A stretch of DNA of 64,000 bases from Caulobacter sp048541825 (GCF_048541825.1 NZ_CP183332.1:1736001-1800000); one strand, 5' to 3'; positions 29,323 through 40,556 are shown, counted from the first letter of the stretch. Notes: a model not told the origin generated them from the sequence alone. Made by a program: numbers and translations.

Positions 29323-30861
29323 ATGCGCGACGACACACCGGTTTTGATCGGCGCTGGCCAGTTCACCTACCGCGGAAAAATCGAAAACTCGCCGTCACCA
29401 CTCGAACTGCTGAAGATTGCAGCGGAGCGTGCTGTTGAGGATGCAGGGCTCTTGGGGTCGGTTCTTGCCGAACTCGACGCGTTGGCGGTCATCGCTTTCA
29501 GTATCGACGCGCCGGGCGGGCTTTCGAAGCTTCCCTTGCCGCGCCTTGCCAATCCTCCCGCGAGCCTGGCCAGGGCGTTGGGCGCCGCGCCGGCATGGAG
29601 CGTTTATACAGAGACCGGCGGCAACAGCCCTCAGCAGGCGGTCAATGTCGTCTGCGAGCGGATCGCCAAGGGCGAGGCCGAAATGGCCCTGGTGACGGGA
29701 GCCGAGTTTCTCGGCTCTCTGATGAAGCGTCTGAAGGGCGGCTTGGGGTTCGAAGGCTGGGGCGATGACATCACCGAGCCACCGGCTCGCATCGGCGATC
29801 CTCGTCCCGGCGTTACGCCGCAGGAGGCCGCGCACGGCCTGGGCTATCCCGTCAACACCTATCCATTGTTCGAGAACGCGTTGCGCGCCCGCGACGGCCG
29901 GTCTCTGGAAGACCATCAGGCCCGGCTCGGACGCCTGTTCTCACCGTTCAGCAAGGTCGCGGCCGGCAATCCCAAGGCCTGGTTCCCGGTCGAGCGATCA
30001 CCGGAGGAGCTGATGACGGTCACCGATCGCAACCGGATGATCAGCTTTCCCTATCCCAAGTACCTGAACGCCATCATGGAGGTGGACCAATCGGCCGCCG
30101 TGCTGATCTGCAGCGTCAGCAAGGCGCGCGAACTGGGCGTGTCAGAAGACAAGTGGGTCTATCTGCACGGCTGCGCCGACGCCGCCGATCTCTGGTACCC
30201 GATGGACCGCCAGGATTTTCATTCCAGTCCAGCCATTCGCCTGACCGGTGAGCGCGCCTTCGCGATGGCGGGTATCGGCCTGTCCGACATCGATATCATT
30301 GACCTTTATTCCTGCTTCCCGTCCGCCGTTGAGGTGGCGGCCGAAGAGCTGGGCCTGGCGCTGGATGATCCACGCGGCCTGACCGTCACCGGCGGCCTGC
30401 CTTATTTCGGAGGGCCGGGAAACAACTACGCCCTGCATTCCATCGCCGAGATGATGGGGCGACTCAGAGCCCAGCCCGGCGCCTACGGGCTCTGCACCGC
30501 CAATGGCTGGTTCCTGACCAAACAGTCGGTCGGCATCTATTCGACAAGACCTGTCGAGGGAGACTGGGTGCGCGAGGCGCCCTCCAGGATTCAGGACCGG
30601 ATCGACGCGCTGCCGCATCCCGACATCGTCGAACACCCGACCGGGCCGGCGGTGATCGAGACCTATACCGTGGTCCACGCCCGCGAAGGCGTCCGCATGG
30701 GCATCGTGATTGGCCGGGACTCTGCCGGCCGACGCTTCGTGGCCCACACGCCCGAGGATCCCGAGACCCTGCTGGATCTCCAGGCCCGAGAAGGCGTGGG
30801 CAGAACGGGCGTCGTCGGTCCTCACCCCGACGGTGTTCGCAACCTTTTTGTTCCGGATTGA
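29323..30861 (+). CDS. Thiolase-like (acetyl-CoA acetyltransferase family) protein
   Basis: This encodes 512 residues. The ATG at 29323 follows GGGGGCG; an ATG 12 bases earlier is also possible. The thiolase fold is seen in LLKIAAERAVEDAGL, ETGGNSPQQAVNVVCERIAKG, MALVTGAEF and GIGLSDIDIIDLYSCFPSAV, then GGLPYFGGPGNNYALHSIAE. At the position of the N-terminal nucleophile, the usual Cys motif is replaced by TGGN, so this is not a standard thiolase. A C-terminal OB-like domain (GPAVIETYTVVHAREGVRMG) is typical of a group annotated as acetyl-CoA acetyltransferases of unknown reaction. It overlaps in context with the following phosphatase (4-base gap). Confidence 0.85.
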   Translation: MRDDTPVLIGAGQFTYRGKIENSPSPLELLKIAAERAVEDAGLLGSVLAELDALAVIAFSIDAPGGLSKLPLPRLANPPASLARALGAAPAWSVYTETGGNSPQQAVNVVCERIAKGEAEMALVTGAEFLGSLMKRLKGGLGFEGWGDDITEPPARIGDPRPGVTPQEAAHGLGYPVNTYPLFENALRARDGRSLEDHQARLGRLFSPFSKVAAGNPKAWFPVERSPEELMTVTDRNRMISFPYPKYLNAIMEVDQSAAVLICSVSKARELGVSEDKWVYLHGCADAADLWYPMDRQDFHSSPAIRLTGERAFAMAGIGLSDIDIIDLYSCFPSAVEVAAEELGLALDDPRGLTVTGGLPYFGGPGNNYALHSIAEMMGRLRAQPGAYGLCTANGWFLTKQSVGIYSTRPVEGDWVREAPSRIQDRIDALPHPDIVEHPTGPAVIETYTVVHAREGVRMGIVIGRDSAGRRFVAHTPEDPETLLDLQAREGVGRTGVVGPHPDGVRNLFVPD

Positions 30862-30865
30862 ACCC

Positions 30866-31435
30866 ATGACCCGCGTCCATGTCATCCGCCACGGGCGTCC
30901 AGCCTCGACCTGGGGCGGGGCGGAGGATGATCCAGGCCTCGACGAGGTCGGGCATCGGCAGGCCGTAGATACGATGGAAGCCCTGATGGCCCTGCCGGAA
31001 GGGGAACGCCCGCTCCGTGTCGTCTCATCACCCCTGCGTCGGTGCCGTGAAACCGCCGCGCCGATGGCGCGCGCGCTGGGTGTCGAGCTCGTGATCGATC
31101 CCCGCGTGGGCGAGATCCCTACGCCCGCGGCAATGCCCGCCGCGGACCGGCCCGCCTGGCTTCAGGCGGCGTTCGGCGGCGAATGGGGGCAGATTGTCGG
31201 CGATCTGGACTATGAGGCCTGGGCGAGAAGCGTTGCGGCCGCCTTGGCGGAGTATCCGAATACGGCGGTGTTCAGTCACTTCGTGGCGCTGAACGCCGCC
31301 GTCGGCGTGGCGATCGGCGAGGCGAGGGTGGCGGCGTTCCGACCGGATCACTGTTCGATCACGACGTTCGACATCCGCGATGGACGCTTGATCCTCAACG
31401 AGAAAGGACGCGAAGCTCAGAGTCAGGTGCTCTGA
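30866..31435 (+). CDS. Histidine phosphatase family protein
   Basis: This encodes 189 residues and starts MTRVHVIRHGRPAS, containing the phosphoglycerate-mutase-like RHG motif with the phosphorylated His. Further conserved points are VVSSPLRRCRETA with the substrate-binding Arg and VFSHFVALNAAVG with the second catalytic His. It is a small-molecule phosphatase or mutase of unknown substrate. It follows the thiolase-like gene by 4 bases. Its stop codon shares a base with the ribosome-binding site of the next gene, so the three genes probably form one operon. Confidence 0.9.
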   Translation: MTRVHVIRHGRPASTWGGAEDDPGLDEVGHRQAVDTMEALMALPEGERPLRVVSSPLRRCRETAAPMARALGVELVIDPRVGEIPTPAAMPAADRPAWLQAAFGGEWGQIVGDLDYEAWARSVAAALAEYPNTAVFSHFVALNAAVGVAIGEARVAAFRPDHCSITTFDIRDGRLILNEKGREAQSQVL

Positions 31436-31445
31436 AGGAGTCGTC

Positions 31446-32936
31446 GTGCCGCGCGAGATCATGACCGTCGCCGAGATGACCGCGGCGGATCGCGCCGCCG
31501 TCGCGCTTGGCGTACCAACCAGTACGTTGATGGAGCGCGCCGGAATCGCGGTCGCCGAGGCGGTTAGGGCGCGGTTCTCACATCGGCCCGTCGTGATCTG
31601 GTGCGGTCCTGGCGACAACGGCGGCGATGGCTATGTCGCAGCGCGGCACCTGCGCAGCAAAGGCTGGTCGGTTCGCGTGGAAGCCTCTGCGCCGCCGGTC
31701 ACCGACGCAGCCCGGCGCGCGGCGGTCCGCTGGAAGGGCGAAACCGGGCCCCTGTCGCCCGAGCCTGGCCCGGCCGACATTTATATAGACGCGCTGTTTG
31801 GCGCGGGCCTGTCGCGGCCGCTCGAGGGCGATGTCGCCAAGCTGGCCCGCGCCAGCAATCTTCTGAACAAGCCCATCATCGCGATCGATGTGCCCAGCGG
31901 CGTGTCTGGCGATACAGGCCGTGCTTTGGGCGAGACTGCGTTTCGGGCCGATCTCACCGTGACCTTTCATCGACGCAAGCTGGCTCACTGCCTGATGGAC
32001 GGACGCGCGGCTTGCGGAGAGGTGATCGTCGCAGACATCGGGCTCGCCGCCCCAGACCACATCTGCACCCTGCACGAGAATTCACCCGACCTGTGGGAGG
32101 CCCGGTTTCCGTGGCCCGCCCTGGACGCGCACAAGCATCGGCGTGGTCGTTTGAAGGTGGTCAGCGGCGACGCGTGGAACACAGGCGCAGCGCGCCTGGC
32201 GGCGCGAGGCGGTCTGAGGATCGGAGCGGGCGTGGTCAGCCTGTTGTCGCCGCCGAACGCGCTGGCGACAAACGCCGCTCATCTCGAAGCGATCATGCTG
32301 GCGCCTTTCGAAGGCGAGGCGGATCTGCAGACGGCGGGAGAAGGCGCCGACGCCGTCGTGATCGGTCCGGCCGGCGGCGTCGGCGATACAATCACGCGAA
32401 ATCTTTTCGCTCTGGCGAGGACGGGCGCAGCCCTGGTGGTCGACGCCGACGCCCTGACCAGCTTCCGCCATGACCCGGGCGCGCTGTTCTCGGCGCTGGA
32501 TCGCGATGACGTGCTCACGCCGCACCCCGGCGAGTTCGAGCGGATCTTTCCGGGACTTCTGGGCGAATCGGTCGAGCGCGTGGCGGCGGCGCGGGAAGCT
32601 GCGCGCCGGGCCGGCGCTGTCGTGCTCTTGAAAGGACCCGATACCGTGGTTGCCGCGCCGGACGGTCGCGCGGCCATTTCGCTTAACGGATCGCCCTGGT
32701 TGGCGACGGCGGGGGCGGGCGATGTTCTGGCGGGCTTCATCGGCGGCCTGATCGCCCAGGGCATGGAGAGTTTCGAAGCAGCCTGCGCCGGAGCCTGGAT
32801 CCATGCGGAATGCGGGAAGGCGTACGGGCCGGGGTTGATCTCAGAAGACTTGCCGGATCTGGCTCCCGCCGTGCTGGCTGGGCTCTTGGCACGTCGCCCC
32901 GTCCATGAGCGCGGCGCCCTTGCATCGCCACGGTGA
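31446..32936 (+). CDS. nnr: Bifunctional NAD(P)H-hydrate epimerase / dehydratase
   Basis: This 496-residue protein repairs hydrated NADH and NADPH. Translation begins at GTG, 5 bases after AAGGAG. The N-terminal YjeF/NnrE epimerase domain has CGPGDNGGDGYVAARHL and IYIDALFGAGLSRPL. The C-terminal NnrD (carbohydrate-kinase-like) domain, from about residue 225, has KHRRGRLKVVSGD, VLTPHPGEFERIFP, LLKGPDTVVAAPDG and NGSPWLATAGAGDVLAGFIG with the catalytic GAGD. It is cytoplasmic. It is probably the third gene of the thiolase-phosphatase operon and ends just before tRNA-Leu. Confidence 0.95.
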   Translation: MPREIMTVAEMTAADRAAVALGVPTSTLMERAGIAVAEAVRARFSHRPVVIWCGPGDNGGDGYVAARHLRSKGWSVRVEASAPPVTDAARRAAVRWKGETGPLSPEPGPADIYIDALFGAGLSRPLEGDVAKLARASNLLNKPIIAIDVPSGVSGDTGRALGETAFRADLTVTFHRRKLAHCLMDGRAACGEVIVADIGLAAPDHICTLHENSPDLWEARFPWPALDAHKHRRGRLKVVSGDAWNTGAARLAARGGLRIGAGVVSLLSPPNALATNAAHLEAIMLAPFEGEADLQTAGEGADAVVIGPAGGVGDTITRNLFALARTGAALVVDADALTSFRHDPGALFSALDRDDVLTPHPGEFERIFPGLLGESVERVAAAREAARRAGAVVLLKGPDTVVAAPDGRAAISLNGSPWLATAGAGDVLAGFIGGLIAQGMESFEAACAGAWIHAECGKAYGPGLISEDLPDLAPAVLAGLLARRPVHERGALASPR

Positions 32937-32958
32937 AATCCGTAAGGCCTGACCCCAT

Positions 32959-33043
32959 GCGGATGTGGCGAAACTGGTAGACGCACCAGATTTAGGTTCT
33001 GGCGCCGAGAGGCGTGGAGGTTCGAGTCCTCTCATCCGCACCA
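32959..33043 (+). tRNA. tRNA-Leu (anticodon UAG)
   Basis: An 85-base tRNA with encoded CCA. The acceptor stem GCGGATG pairs with CATCCGC. The anticodon stem CCAGA/TCTGG holds the loop TTTAGGT with anticodon TAG (32993-32995), read as leucine CUA/CUN. The long variable arm (GCGCCGAGAGGCGT region) marks a class II tRNA, and the T-loop is GGTTCGAGTCC. It lies between nnr and tig. Confidence 0.96.
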
Positions 33044-33223
33044 AGATTGACTGACCGCTTTCCCGACTATGAGGGATGGCCGTGACTTTTGCCGCTGGCG
33101 CTCTTGGATGGTCGCGCACGTCGTGACATAAGGGCGCTCTTTCGCCGCCCCGGCCTCGCGGGCGGCGTCGATGTTTTTGACCCCAGGGCGGACCCCCGAC
33201 GCGCGCGTCGCAGGTCCGAGAAT

Positions 33224-34594
33224 ATGACAATGTCGATGCAGATCGTTGAAAAGTCGGGCGAAGGCCTTAGCCGCGTTTATGGAGTGACCGTGCCGGCCGC
33301 CGAGCTGGCCACGCGTCTCGAAGCGCGGATCGCCGAAGTCGCGCCGCAGATGAACGTCAAGGGCTTCCGCCCTGGCAAGGTTCCCGCCGCTCACGTGCGC
33401 CGTCTGTACGGCAAGGCCCTGATGGGTGAAGTCGTCGAGCAGGCGCTCAACGAGACCACCCAGAAGGTTCTGGACGACAACAAGCTGCGTCCCGCCGGTC
33501 AGCCTGAGCTGAAGCCGTCTTCGGACATGGAAAAGGTCGTCGCTGGTGGCGAAGACCTGTCGTTCGACGTTGCCATCGAGATCATGCCGGACTTCGAGCC
33601 GATCGATCCCGCCAGCATCGAACTGGTCAAGCCGGTCTACAAGGTCGCCGACGCTGAGGTCGACGAGGCCCTGGCCGAACTGGCCAAGCAGGCCCGCACC
33701 TACGAGCCCCGCAAGGGCAAGAGCCTGAAGTCCAAGGACGGCGACCAACTGCTGATCGACTTCGTCGGCACGGTTGACGGCGTCGAGTTCGCCGGCGGCA
33801 AGGCCGAAGGCGCTGAGCTGGTTCTCGGTTCGGGCCAGTTCATTCCCGGCTTTGAAGAGCAGCTGGTCGGCGCCAAGCCGGGCGACGAACTGGTCGTGAA
33901 GGTTACCTTCCCCGAAGACTATCAGGCCAAGGATCTGGCCGGTAAGGCCGCTGAATTCGCCACCAAGGTGACCGAAGTCCGCGCGCCGGTTGACGCCGAA
34001 GCCGATGACGAACTGGCCAAGCGCCTTGGTCTCTCGGACCTGGCCGCTCTGAAAGAGCTGCTGAAGTCGAACCTGTCGGGCCGTTACGACAATTCCTCGC
34101 GCTTCAAGCTGAAGCGCGCCCTGCTGGACGTGCTGGACACCAAGCACGAGTTCGACCTGCCGCCGCGCATGGTCGACGCCGAGTTTGCCGGCATCTGGCA
34201 ACAGGTTCAGGCCGACAAGACCCAGGGCGGCCTGCCGCCGGAAGACGCCGACAAGACCGAAGACCAGCTGAAGGACGAGTACCGCAAGATCGCCGAGCGC
34301 CGCGTGCGTCTGGGTCTGGTGCTGGCCGAAATCGGTCGCAAGAACGACGTGGTCGTGACCGACCAGGAACTGACCGACGCCATCATGCGCGAAGCCCGCC
34401 AGTATGGCGCGCAAGCACAGCAAGTGTTCGACATGTACCGCCAGCGCGCCGACCTGCAGGCCGCTCTGCGCGCCCCGATCTATGAGGACAAGGTCGTCGA
34501 CCTGATCTTCGGCAAGGCCAAGATCGAGGAAAAGGAAGTTTCCAAGGAAGAGCTCCTGGAAGAAGACGATCTGCCGGAAGGCTACGGCGGCTAG
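33224..34594 (+). CDS. tig: Trigger factor (peptidyl-prolyl isomerase chaperone)
   Basis: This about 456-residue ribosome-bound chaperone meets nascent chains at the exit tunnel. Three close ATGs (33224, 33230, 33236) are possible starts; the last gives MQIVEKSGEGLSR, which aligns with other Tig proteins. The ribosome-docking motif GFRPGKVPAAHV lies near residues 45-56. The FKBP-type isomerase domain includes DGDQLLIDFVGTVDG and GSGQFIPGFEEQLVGAKPGD, and a long helical C-domain follows. It lies upstream of clpP, clpX and lon, the classic proteostasis cluster, and has its own terminator. Confidence 0.96.
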   Translation: MTMSMQIVEKSGEGLSRVYGVTVPAAELATRLEARIAEVAPQMNVKGFRPGKVPAAHVRRLYGKALMGEVVEQALNETTQKVLDDNKLRPAGQPELKPSSDMEKVVAGGEDLSFDVAIEIMPDFEPIDPASIELVKPVYKVADAEVDEALAELAKQARTYEPRKGKSLKSKDGDQLLIDFVGTVDGVEFAGGKAEGAELVLGSGQFIPGFEEQLVGAKPGDELVVKVTFPEDYQAKDLAGKAAEFATKVTEVRAPVDAEADDELAKRLGLSDLAALKELLKSNLSGRYDNSSRFKLKRALLDVLDTKHEFDLPPRMVDAEFAGIWQQVQADKTQGGLPPEDADKTEDQLKDEYRKIAERRVRLGLVLAEIGRKNDVVVTDQELTDAIMREARQYGAQAQQVFDMYRQRADLQAALRAPIYEDKVVDLIFGKAKIEEKEVSKEELLEEDDLPEGYGG

Positions 34595-34618
34595 GGCCTC
34601 CGTCACCCGACGAGACAG

Positions 34619-34647
34619 GGCGCGGCTCGCAAGGGCCGCGCCTTTTT
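34619..34647 (+). terminator. Intrinsic terminator of tig
   Basis: GGCGCGGC pairs with GCCGCGCC around the loop TCGCAAGG, followed by TTTTT. Confidence 0.88.
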
Positions 34648-34768
34648 CTTTGGCCCAAGCTTTGTGCCCGCTCCTTGCAACCTGTTAAGCGCCACGCGAT
34701 ATGCGTTGGCGACGCCGCGCGAGGTGTGTGATTCGCGCGGCCCCAAAACGCGAAAAAGGGCGAACCCT

Positions 34769-35395
34769 ATGTACGATCCGGTTGCAACGGCGATGAACCT
34801 CGTGCCGATGGTGGTCGAACAGACCAGCCGCGGCGAGCGCGCGTTCGATATCTTCTCGCGCCTGCTCAAGGAGCGGATCATTTTCCTGACCGGCCCCGTC
34901 GAAGACGGCATGGCCAGCCTGATCTGCGCGCAGCTTCTCTTCCTGGAGTCCGAGAACCCCAAGAAGGAAATCGCCATGTACATCAACTCGCCGGGCGGCG
35001 TGGTGACGGCGGGTCTCGCGATCTATGACACCATGCAATACATCAAGAGCCCGGTTTCGACCGTGTGCATGGGCATGGCGGCCTCGATGGGCAGCCTCCT
35101 ACTCTGCGCCGGCGCCGCAGGCCAGCGCATCTCGCTGCCGAACTCGCGCATCATGGTTCACCAGCCGTCGGGCGGTTTCCGCGGCCAGGCCTCGGATATC
35201 GAGCGCCACGCCGAAGACATCATCAAGACCAAGCGCCGTTTGAACGAAATCTACGTCAAGCACTGCGGCCGGACCTATGAAGAGGTCGAGCGCACCCTCG
35301 ATCGCGACCACTTCATGAGCGCTGAGGAATCCAAGGCCTGGGGCCTGATAGATCACATCAATGAAACGCGCGACGAGACCGACGCCAAAGCCTAG
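34769..35395 (+). CDS. clpP: ATP-dependent Clp protease proteolytic subunit
   Basis: This 208-residue serine peptidase forms the two-ring barrel that degrades proteins fed by ClpX or ClpA. In Caulobacter these include cell-cycle regulators such as CtrA. The start MYDPVATAMNLVPMVVEQTS matches the family. The catalytic triad is visible as Ser106 (GMAASMGS), His131 (IMVHQP) and Asp180 (LDRDHF). The N-terminal axial loop and YINSPGGVVTAGLAIYDTMQ are standard. It has its own leader after the tig terminator and a strong terminator, so it is probably transcribed alone. Confidence 0.98.
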   Translation: MYDPVATAMNLVPMVVEQTSRGERAFDIFSRLLKERIIFLTGPVEDGMASLICAQLLFLESENPKKEIAMYINSPGGVVTAGLAIYDTMQYIKSPVSTVCMGMAASMGSLLLCAGAAGQRISLPNSRIMVHQPSGGFRGQASDIERHAEDIIKTKRRLNEIYVKHCGRTYEEVERTLDRDHFMSAEESKAWGLIDHINETRDETDAKA

Positions 35396-35420
35396 GCCTC
35401 GCCGCTCCGCATCCTGATCA

Positions 35421-35451
35421 AGCCGCCGGCCGCAAGGTCGGCGGCTTTTTT
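35421..35451 (+). terminator. Intrinsic terminator of clpP
   Basis: GCCGCCG pairs with CGGCGGC and is followed by TTTTTT. It lies in the gap between the convergent clpP and cicA genes. Confidence 0.88.
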
Positions 35452-35459
35452 ATGCTGGC

Positions 35460-36071
35460 TTAAAGCGGCTTGCCCCGGAAGACGCGGTAGCCGCGCTCAT
35501 CGGCGATGGCCAGCATTTCGGTATCGCCCGACGTGTCGCCATAGGCTGCCGTGAGGCGAACGTCCTCGCCGAAGGCTTCTTTCAGGCGGACGACCTTCTC
35601 CTTGGCGCGACAGTTTGGACCGGCCAGGACGCCGAGGGCGCGGTCTTCGTGGTCAAAGGCGAGGCGCGTGCCGATCAGCAGGTCCGCGCCCAGACCGCGC
35701 GCGAACGGCGCGACAGTGATGTCGGGCGACGCGGTGACGATGACCATGCGGGCGCCCTTGGCGCGCCAGCGGCGCCACACGGCCAGGGCGTCGGGACGAA
35801 AGAGGGAAGGGGCGTGCAGCTCCGCGAACGTCCGCGCATCGGCTTCGATCTCGGCCTGGGTTGCGCCTTTCAGGAATTCGCGCACCGCCGCAGCCTTCAG
35901 CTTGCCGCGATTGCGGTTGAAAACGTAGCGCACGAGGGCGGGGGAGAGCCGCAACACGCCCGCCGTCCAGCGCGCGGGGCCCGCCCGCCATTTCAGGAAG
36001 GCATTGAAGCTGTCGCGGACGGTCAGCGTGCCGTCAAAGTCGAAAGCCACAAGCGCCGGCGCATCGGTCAT
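35460..36071 (-). CDS. cicA: HAD-family phosphatase, CicA-like
   Basis: This encodes about 203 residues from MTDAPALVAFDFDGTL; in-frame ATGs up to 36143 are alternatives. HAD motif I is FDFDGTLTVRDSF with the nucleophilic Asp, motif II is VIVTASPD, and the late motif is AAYGDTSGDTEML. It resembles the HAD-IB (SerB-like) group that includes phosphoserine- and lipid-phosphate phosphatases; the substrate is unknown. Lying backwards between clpP and clpX, it corresponds to cicA of Caulobacter crescentus, described there as interfering with cell division when overexpressed. The symbol rests on synteny and family, from memory. Confidence 0.82.
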   Translation of the reverse strand: MTDAPALVAFDFDGTLTVRDSFNAFLKWRAGPARWTAGVLRLSPALVRYVFNRNRGKLKAAAVREFLKGATQAEIEADARTFAELHAPSLFRPDALAVWRRWRAKGARMVIVTASPDITVAPFARGLGADLLIGTRLAFDHEDRALGVLAGPNCRAKEKVVRLKEAFGEDVRLTAAYGDTSGDTEMLAIADERGYRVFRGKPL

Positions 36072-36476
36072 GTCGCCTGTCATCGGCATCGAGGCCGTCA
36101 GGCCTTTGGCCATTAGTGAGCGCTTCGCCATTCTTCTCCGCACGCATCGGGCGCGCCCTGTTAAACAAGCGGTTGTTCGATCACGATTCCCCGCACCGGC
36201 TCTAAGCCTTCCACATCTATGGAAGGGTCAAGGTCCTGGAGCGGTTGCGCCGTTGGCCGTGGACCCCATTTTAGACCGGAAGATCATTAGACGACACGGT
36301 GCTTTCTCTGGTCAGGCGCTCGAAAAAAGCGCCAAGGCTTGTGAACTGCGGCCGGATCGGGGAATGTCAAGGATTAGACAACTCCCGGCATGTAAGCTGT
36401 CCCTTCGGAGACGGCATGTGAGCCAGGAGCGGGCGTCACGGCCGTAGCCGCCGCCGCCATAGCGTGAGAAGCGACC
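36072..36476. other. Divergent promoter region between cicA and clpX (405 bases)
   Basis: No gene is visible here beyond possible longer starts of cicA up to 36143. The stretch should hold the cicA and clpX promoters. GAGAAG lies 5-10 bases before the clpX ATG and is its likely ribosome-binding site. Confidence 0.5.
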
Positions 36477-37739
36477 ATGACGAAAGCCGCGAGCGGCGAT
36501 ACCAAGAGCACCCTGTACTGTTCTTTCTGCGGAAAGAGCCAGCATGAGGTGCGAAAGCTCATCGCGGGACCGACGGTGTTCATTTGTGATGAATGCGTCG
36601 AGCTCTGCATGGACATCATTCGCGAAGAGCACAAGATTGCTTTCGTGAAGTCGAAGGATGGCGTCCCGACGCCACGCGAAATCTGTGAGGTCCTGGACGA
36701 TTACGTGATCGGCCAAGATCACGCCAAGAAGGTGCTCGCTGTCGCGGTGCACAATCACTACAAGCGCCTCAACCACGCGTCCAAGAACAACGACGTGGAA
36801 CTGGCCAAATCCAACATCCTGCTGGTGGGTCCCACCGGCACGGGCAAGACGCTTCTGGCCCAGACCCTGGCCCGAATCATCGACGTGCCCTTCACGATGG
36901 CCGACGCCACCACCCTGACCGAAGCCGGTTATGTGGGTGAGGACGTCGAAAACATCGTGCTCAAGCTGCTTCAGGCCGCCGACTACAATGTCGAACGGGC
37001 GCAGCGGGGCATCGTCTATATCGATGAAATCGACAAGATCAGCCGCAAGTCCGACAATCCGTCGATCACCCGCGACGTGTCGGGTGAAGGCGTGCAGCAG
37101 GCCCTGCTGAAGATCATGGAAGGCACTGTCGCCTCCGTGCCGCCGCAAGGCGGGCGCAAGCATCCTCAACAAGAGTTCCTGCAGGTCGACACCACAAACA
37201 TCCTGTTCATCTGCGGCGGGGCGTTTGCGGGTCTGGAGCGCATCATCTCGGCGCGCGGCCAGGGCAAGTCGATCGGCTTCGGCGCCAAGGTTGCTGATCC
37301 GGAAGAACGTCGCACGGGCGAAATCCTGCGCAACGTCGAGCCGGACGACCTGCAACGCTTCGGTCTGATCCCGGAATTCATCGGTCGTCTGCCGGTGATC
37401 GCGACCCTGGAGGACCTCGACGAGGCCGCCCTGGTCAAGATCCTGACCGAGCCGAAGAACGCCTTCGTCAAGCAGTACCAGCGCCTGTTCGAGATGGAAA
37501 ACATCGGCCTGACCTTCACCGAGGACGCCCTGCGCGGGATTGCGACCAAGGCCATCGCCCGCAAGACCGGCGCGCGCGGTCTGCGTTCGATCATGGAAGG
37601 CATCCTCCTGGAGACCATGTTCGAGCTGCCCAACTACGAGGGCGTCGAGGAAGTGGTGGTCAATGCCGAGGTCGTCGAAGGCCGGGCTCAGCCGCTGCTG
37701 ATCTATGCCGAAAAGAAGGGTGGCGCCGCGTCGGCCTGA
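36477..37739 (+). CDS. clpX: ATP-dependent Clp protease ATP-binding subunit ClpX
   Basis: This 420-residue AAA+ unfoldase selects substrates for ClpP. The N-terminal zinc domain has Cys15, Cys18, Cys37 and Cys40 (YCSFCGK, FICDECVELC). Walker A is GPTGTGKT near 118-125, Walker B is GIVYIDEIDK, and the family signature EGVQQALLKIMEGT follows. Sensor and pore motifs are normal, and the C-terminus keeps RKTGARGLRSIMEGILL. In Caulobacter ClpXP is essential and degrades CtrA and other regulators. The gene is separated from clpP by antisense cicA and has its own leader and terminator. Confidence 0.98.
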   Translation: MTKAASGDTKSTLYCSFCGKSQHEVRKLIAGPTVFICDECVELCMDIIREEHKIAFVKSKDGVPTPREICEVLDDYVIGQDHAKKVLAVAVHNHYKRLNHASKNNDVELAKSNILLVGPTGTGKTLLAQTLARIIDVPFTMADATTLTEAGYVGEDVENIVLKLLQAADYNVERAQRGIVYIDEIDKISRKSDNPSITRDVSGEGVQQALLKIMEGTVASVPPQGGRKHPQQEFLQVDTTNILFICGGAFAGLERIISARGQGKSIGFGAKVADPEERRTGEILRNVEPDDLQRFGLIPEFIGRLPVIATLEDLDEAALVKILTEPKNAFVKQYQRLFEMENIGLTFTEDALRGIATKAIARKTGARGLRSIMEGILLETMFELPNYEGVEEVVVNAEVVEGRAQPLLIYAEKKGGAASA

Positions 37740-37762
37740 CGCGAATAGCCCTTCCGAAGATC

Positions 37763-37793
37763 AAGGCGCGCTCCTCGGGGCGCGCCTTTTTTT
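37763..37793 (+). terminator. Intrinsic terminator of clpX
   Basis: GGCGCG pairs with CGCGCC around CTCCTCGGGG, followed by TTTTTTT. Confidence 0.88.
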
Positions 37794-37982
37794 CATGCCG
37801 CCTGAGCGCTGGAGCTTGGATCTTCGTCGCCTGATGCCGCCATGCAACAGGCGCTTGGGGTCGGCGGCGTCGCACCATCGCGGCAAGTTTGAAACGAAAT
37901 TGCGTAAGAGGGCGCTTTGAGGGCATATCCCCTTCAGCTTGGCCCCTTATGCGCGACCAGTCGCCGCTATCAGGCGACTCGG

Positions 37983-38014
37983 CTTGAACGCAGTAGCGAA
38001 ACGTCCACATAAAT
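37983..38014 (+). promoter_or_regulatory. Candidate sigma-32 (heat-shock) promoter of lon
   Basis: CTTGAA (37983-37988) is followed after 16 bases by CCACATAAAT, close to the sigma-32 pattern CTTGAA-N(11-16)-CCCATNT. It lies about 120 bases before lon, which is heat-inducible in many proteobacteria. The assignment is by pattern only. Confidence 0.45.
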
Positions 38015-38132
38015 AAGGACCATTCCGTCCAGTCCCGGACGGACGGGCCGATCGACTCAGGCGCATCGTCTGATGTAACGGCGGTCCGCATGGCCGAGCG
38101 CGGATGCCGCGACGGCCGGGAGTAAGAGCATT

Positions 38133-40532
<2,400 letters not shown>

Positions 40533-40537
40533 CTGTA

Positions 40538-40554
40538 ACTTATCGTTGATAAGT
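40538..40554. promoter_or_regulatory. Short inverted repeat after the lon stop
   Basis: ACTTATC-GTT-GATAAGT is a perfect 7-base inverted repeat starting 6 bases after the lon stop and before the lon terminator. It could be an operator for hup or a small hairpin. No regulator can be assigned. Confidence 0.4.
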
Positions 40555-40556
40555 AT

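Larger units (their letters stand above)
37740..38132. other. clpX-lon intergenic region (393 bases)
   Basis: This region holds the clpX terminator near its left end and the lon promoter region with a heat-shock-like motif at 37983-38010. I see no small gene on either strand that I would support. Confidence 0.55.
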
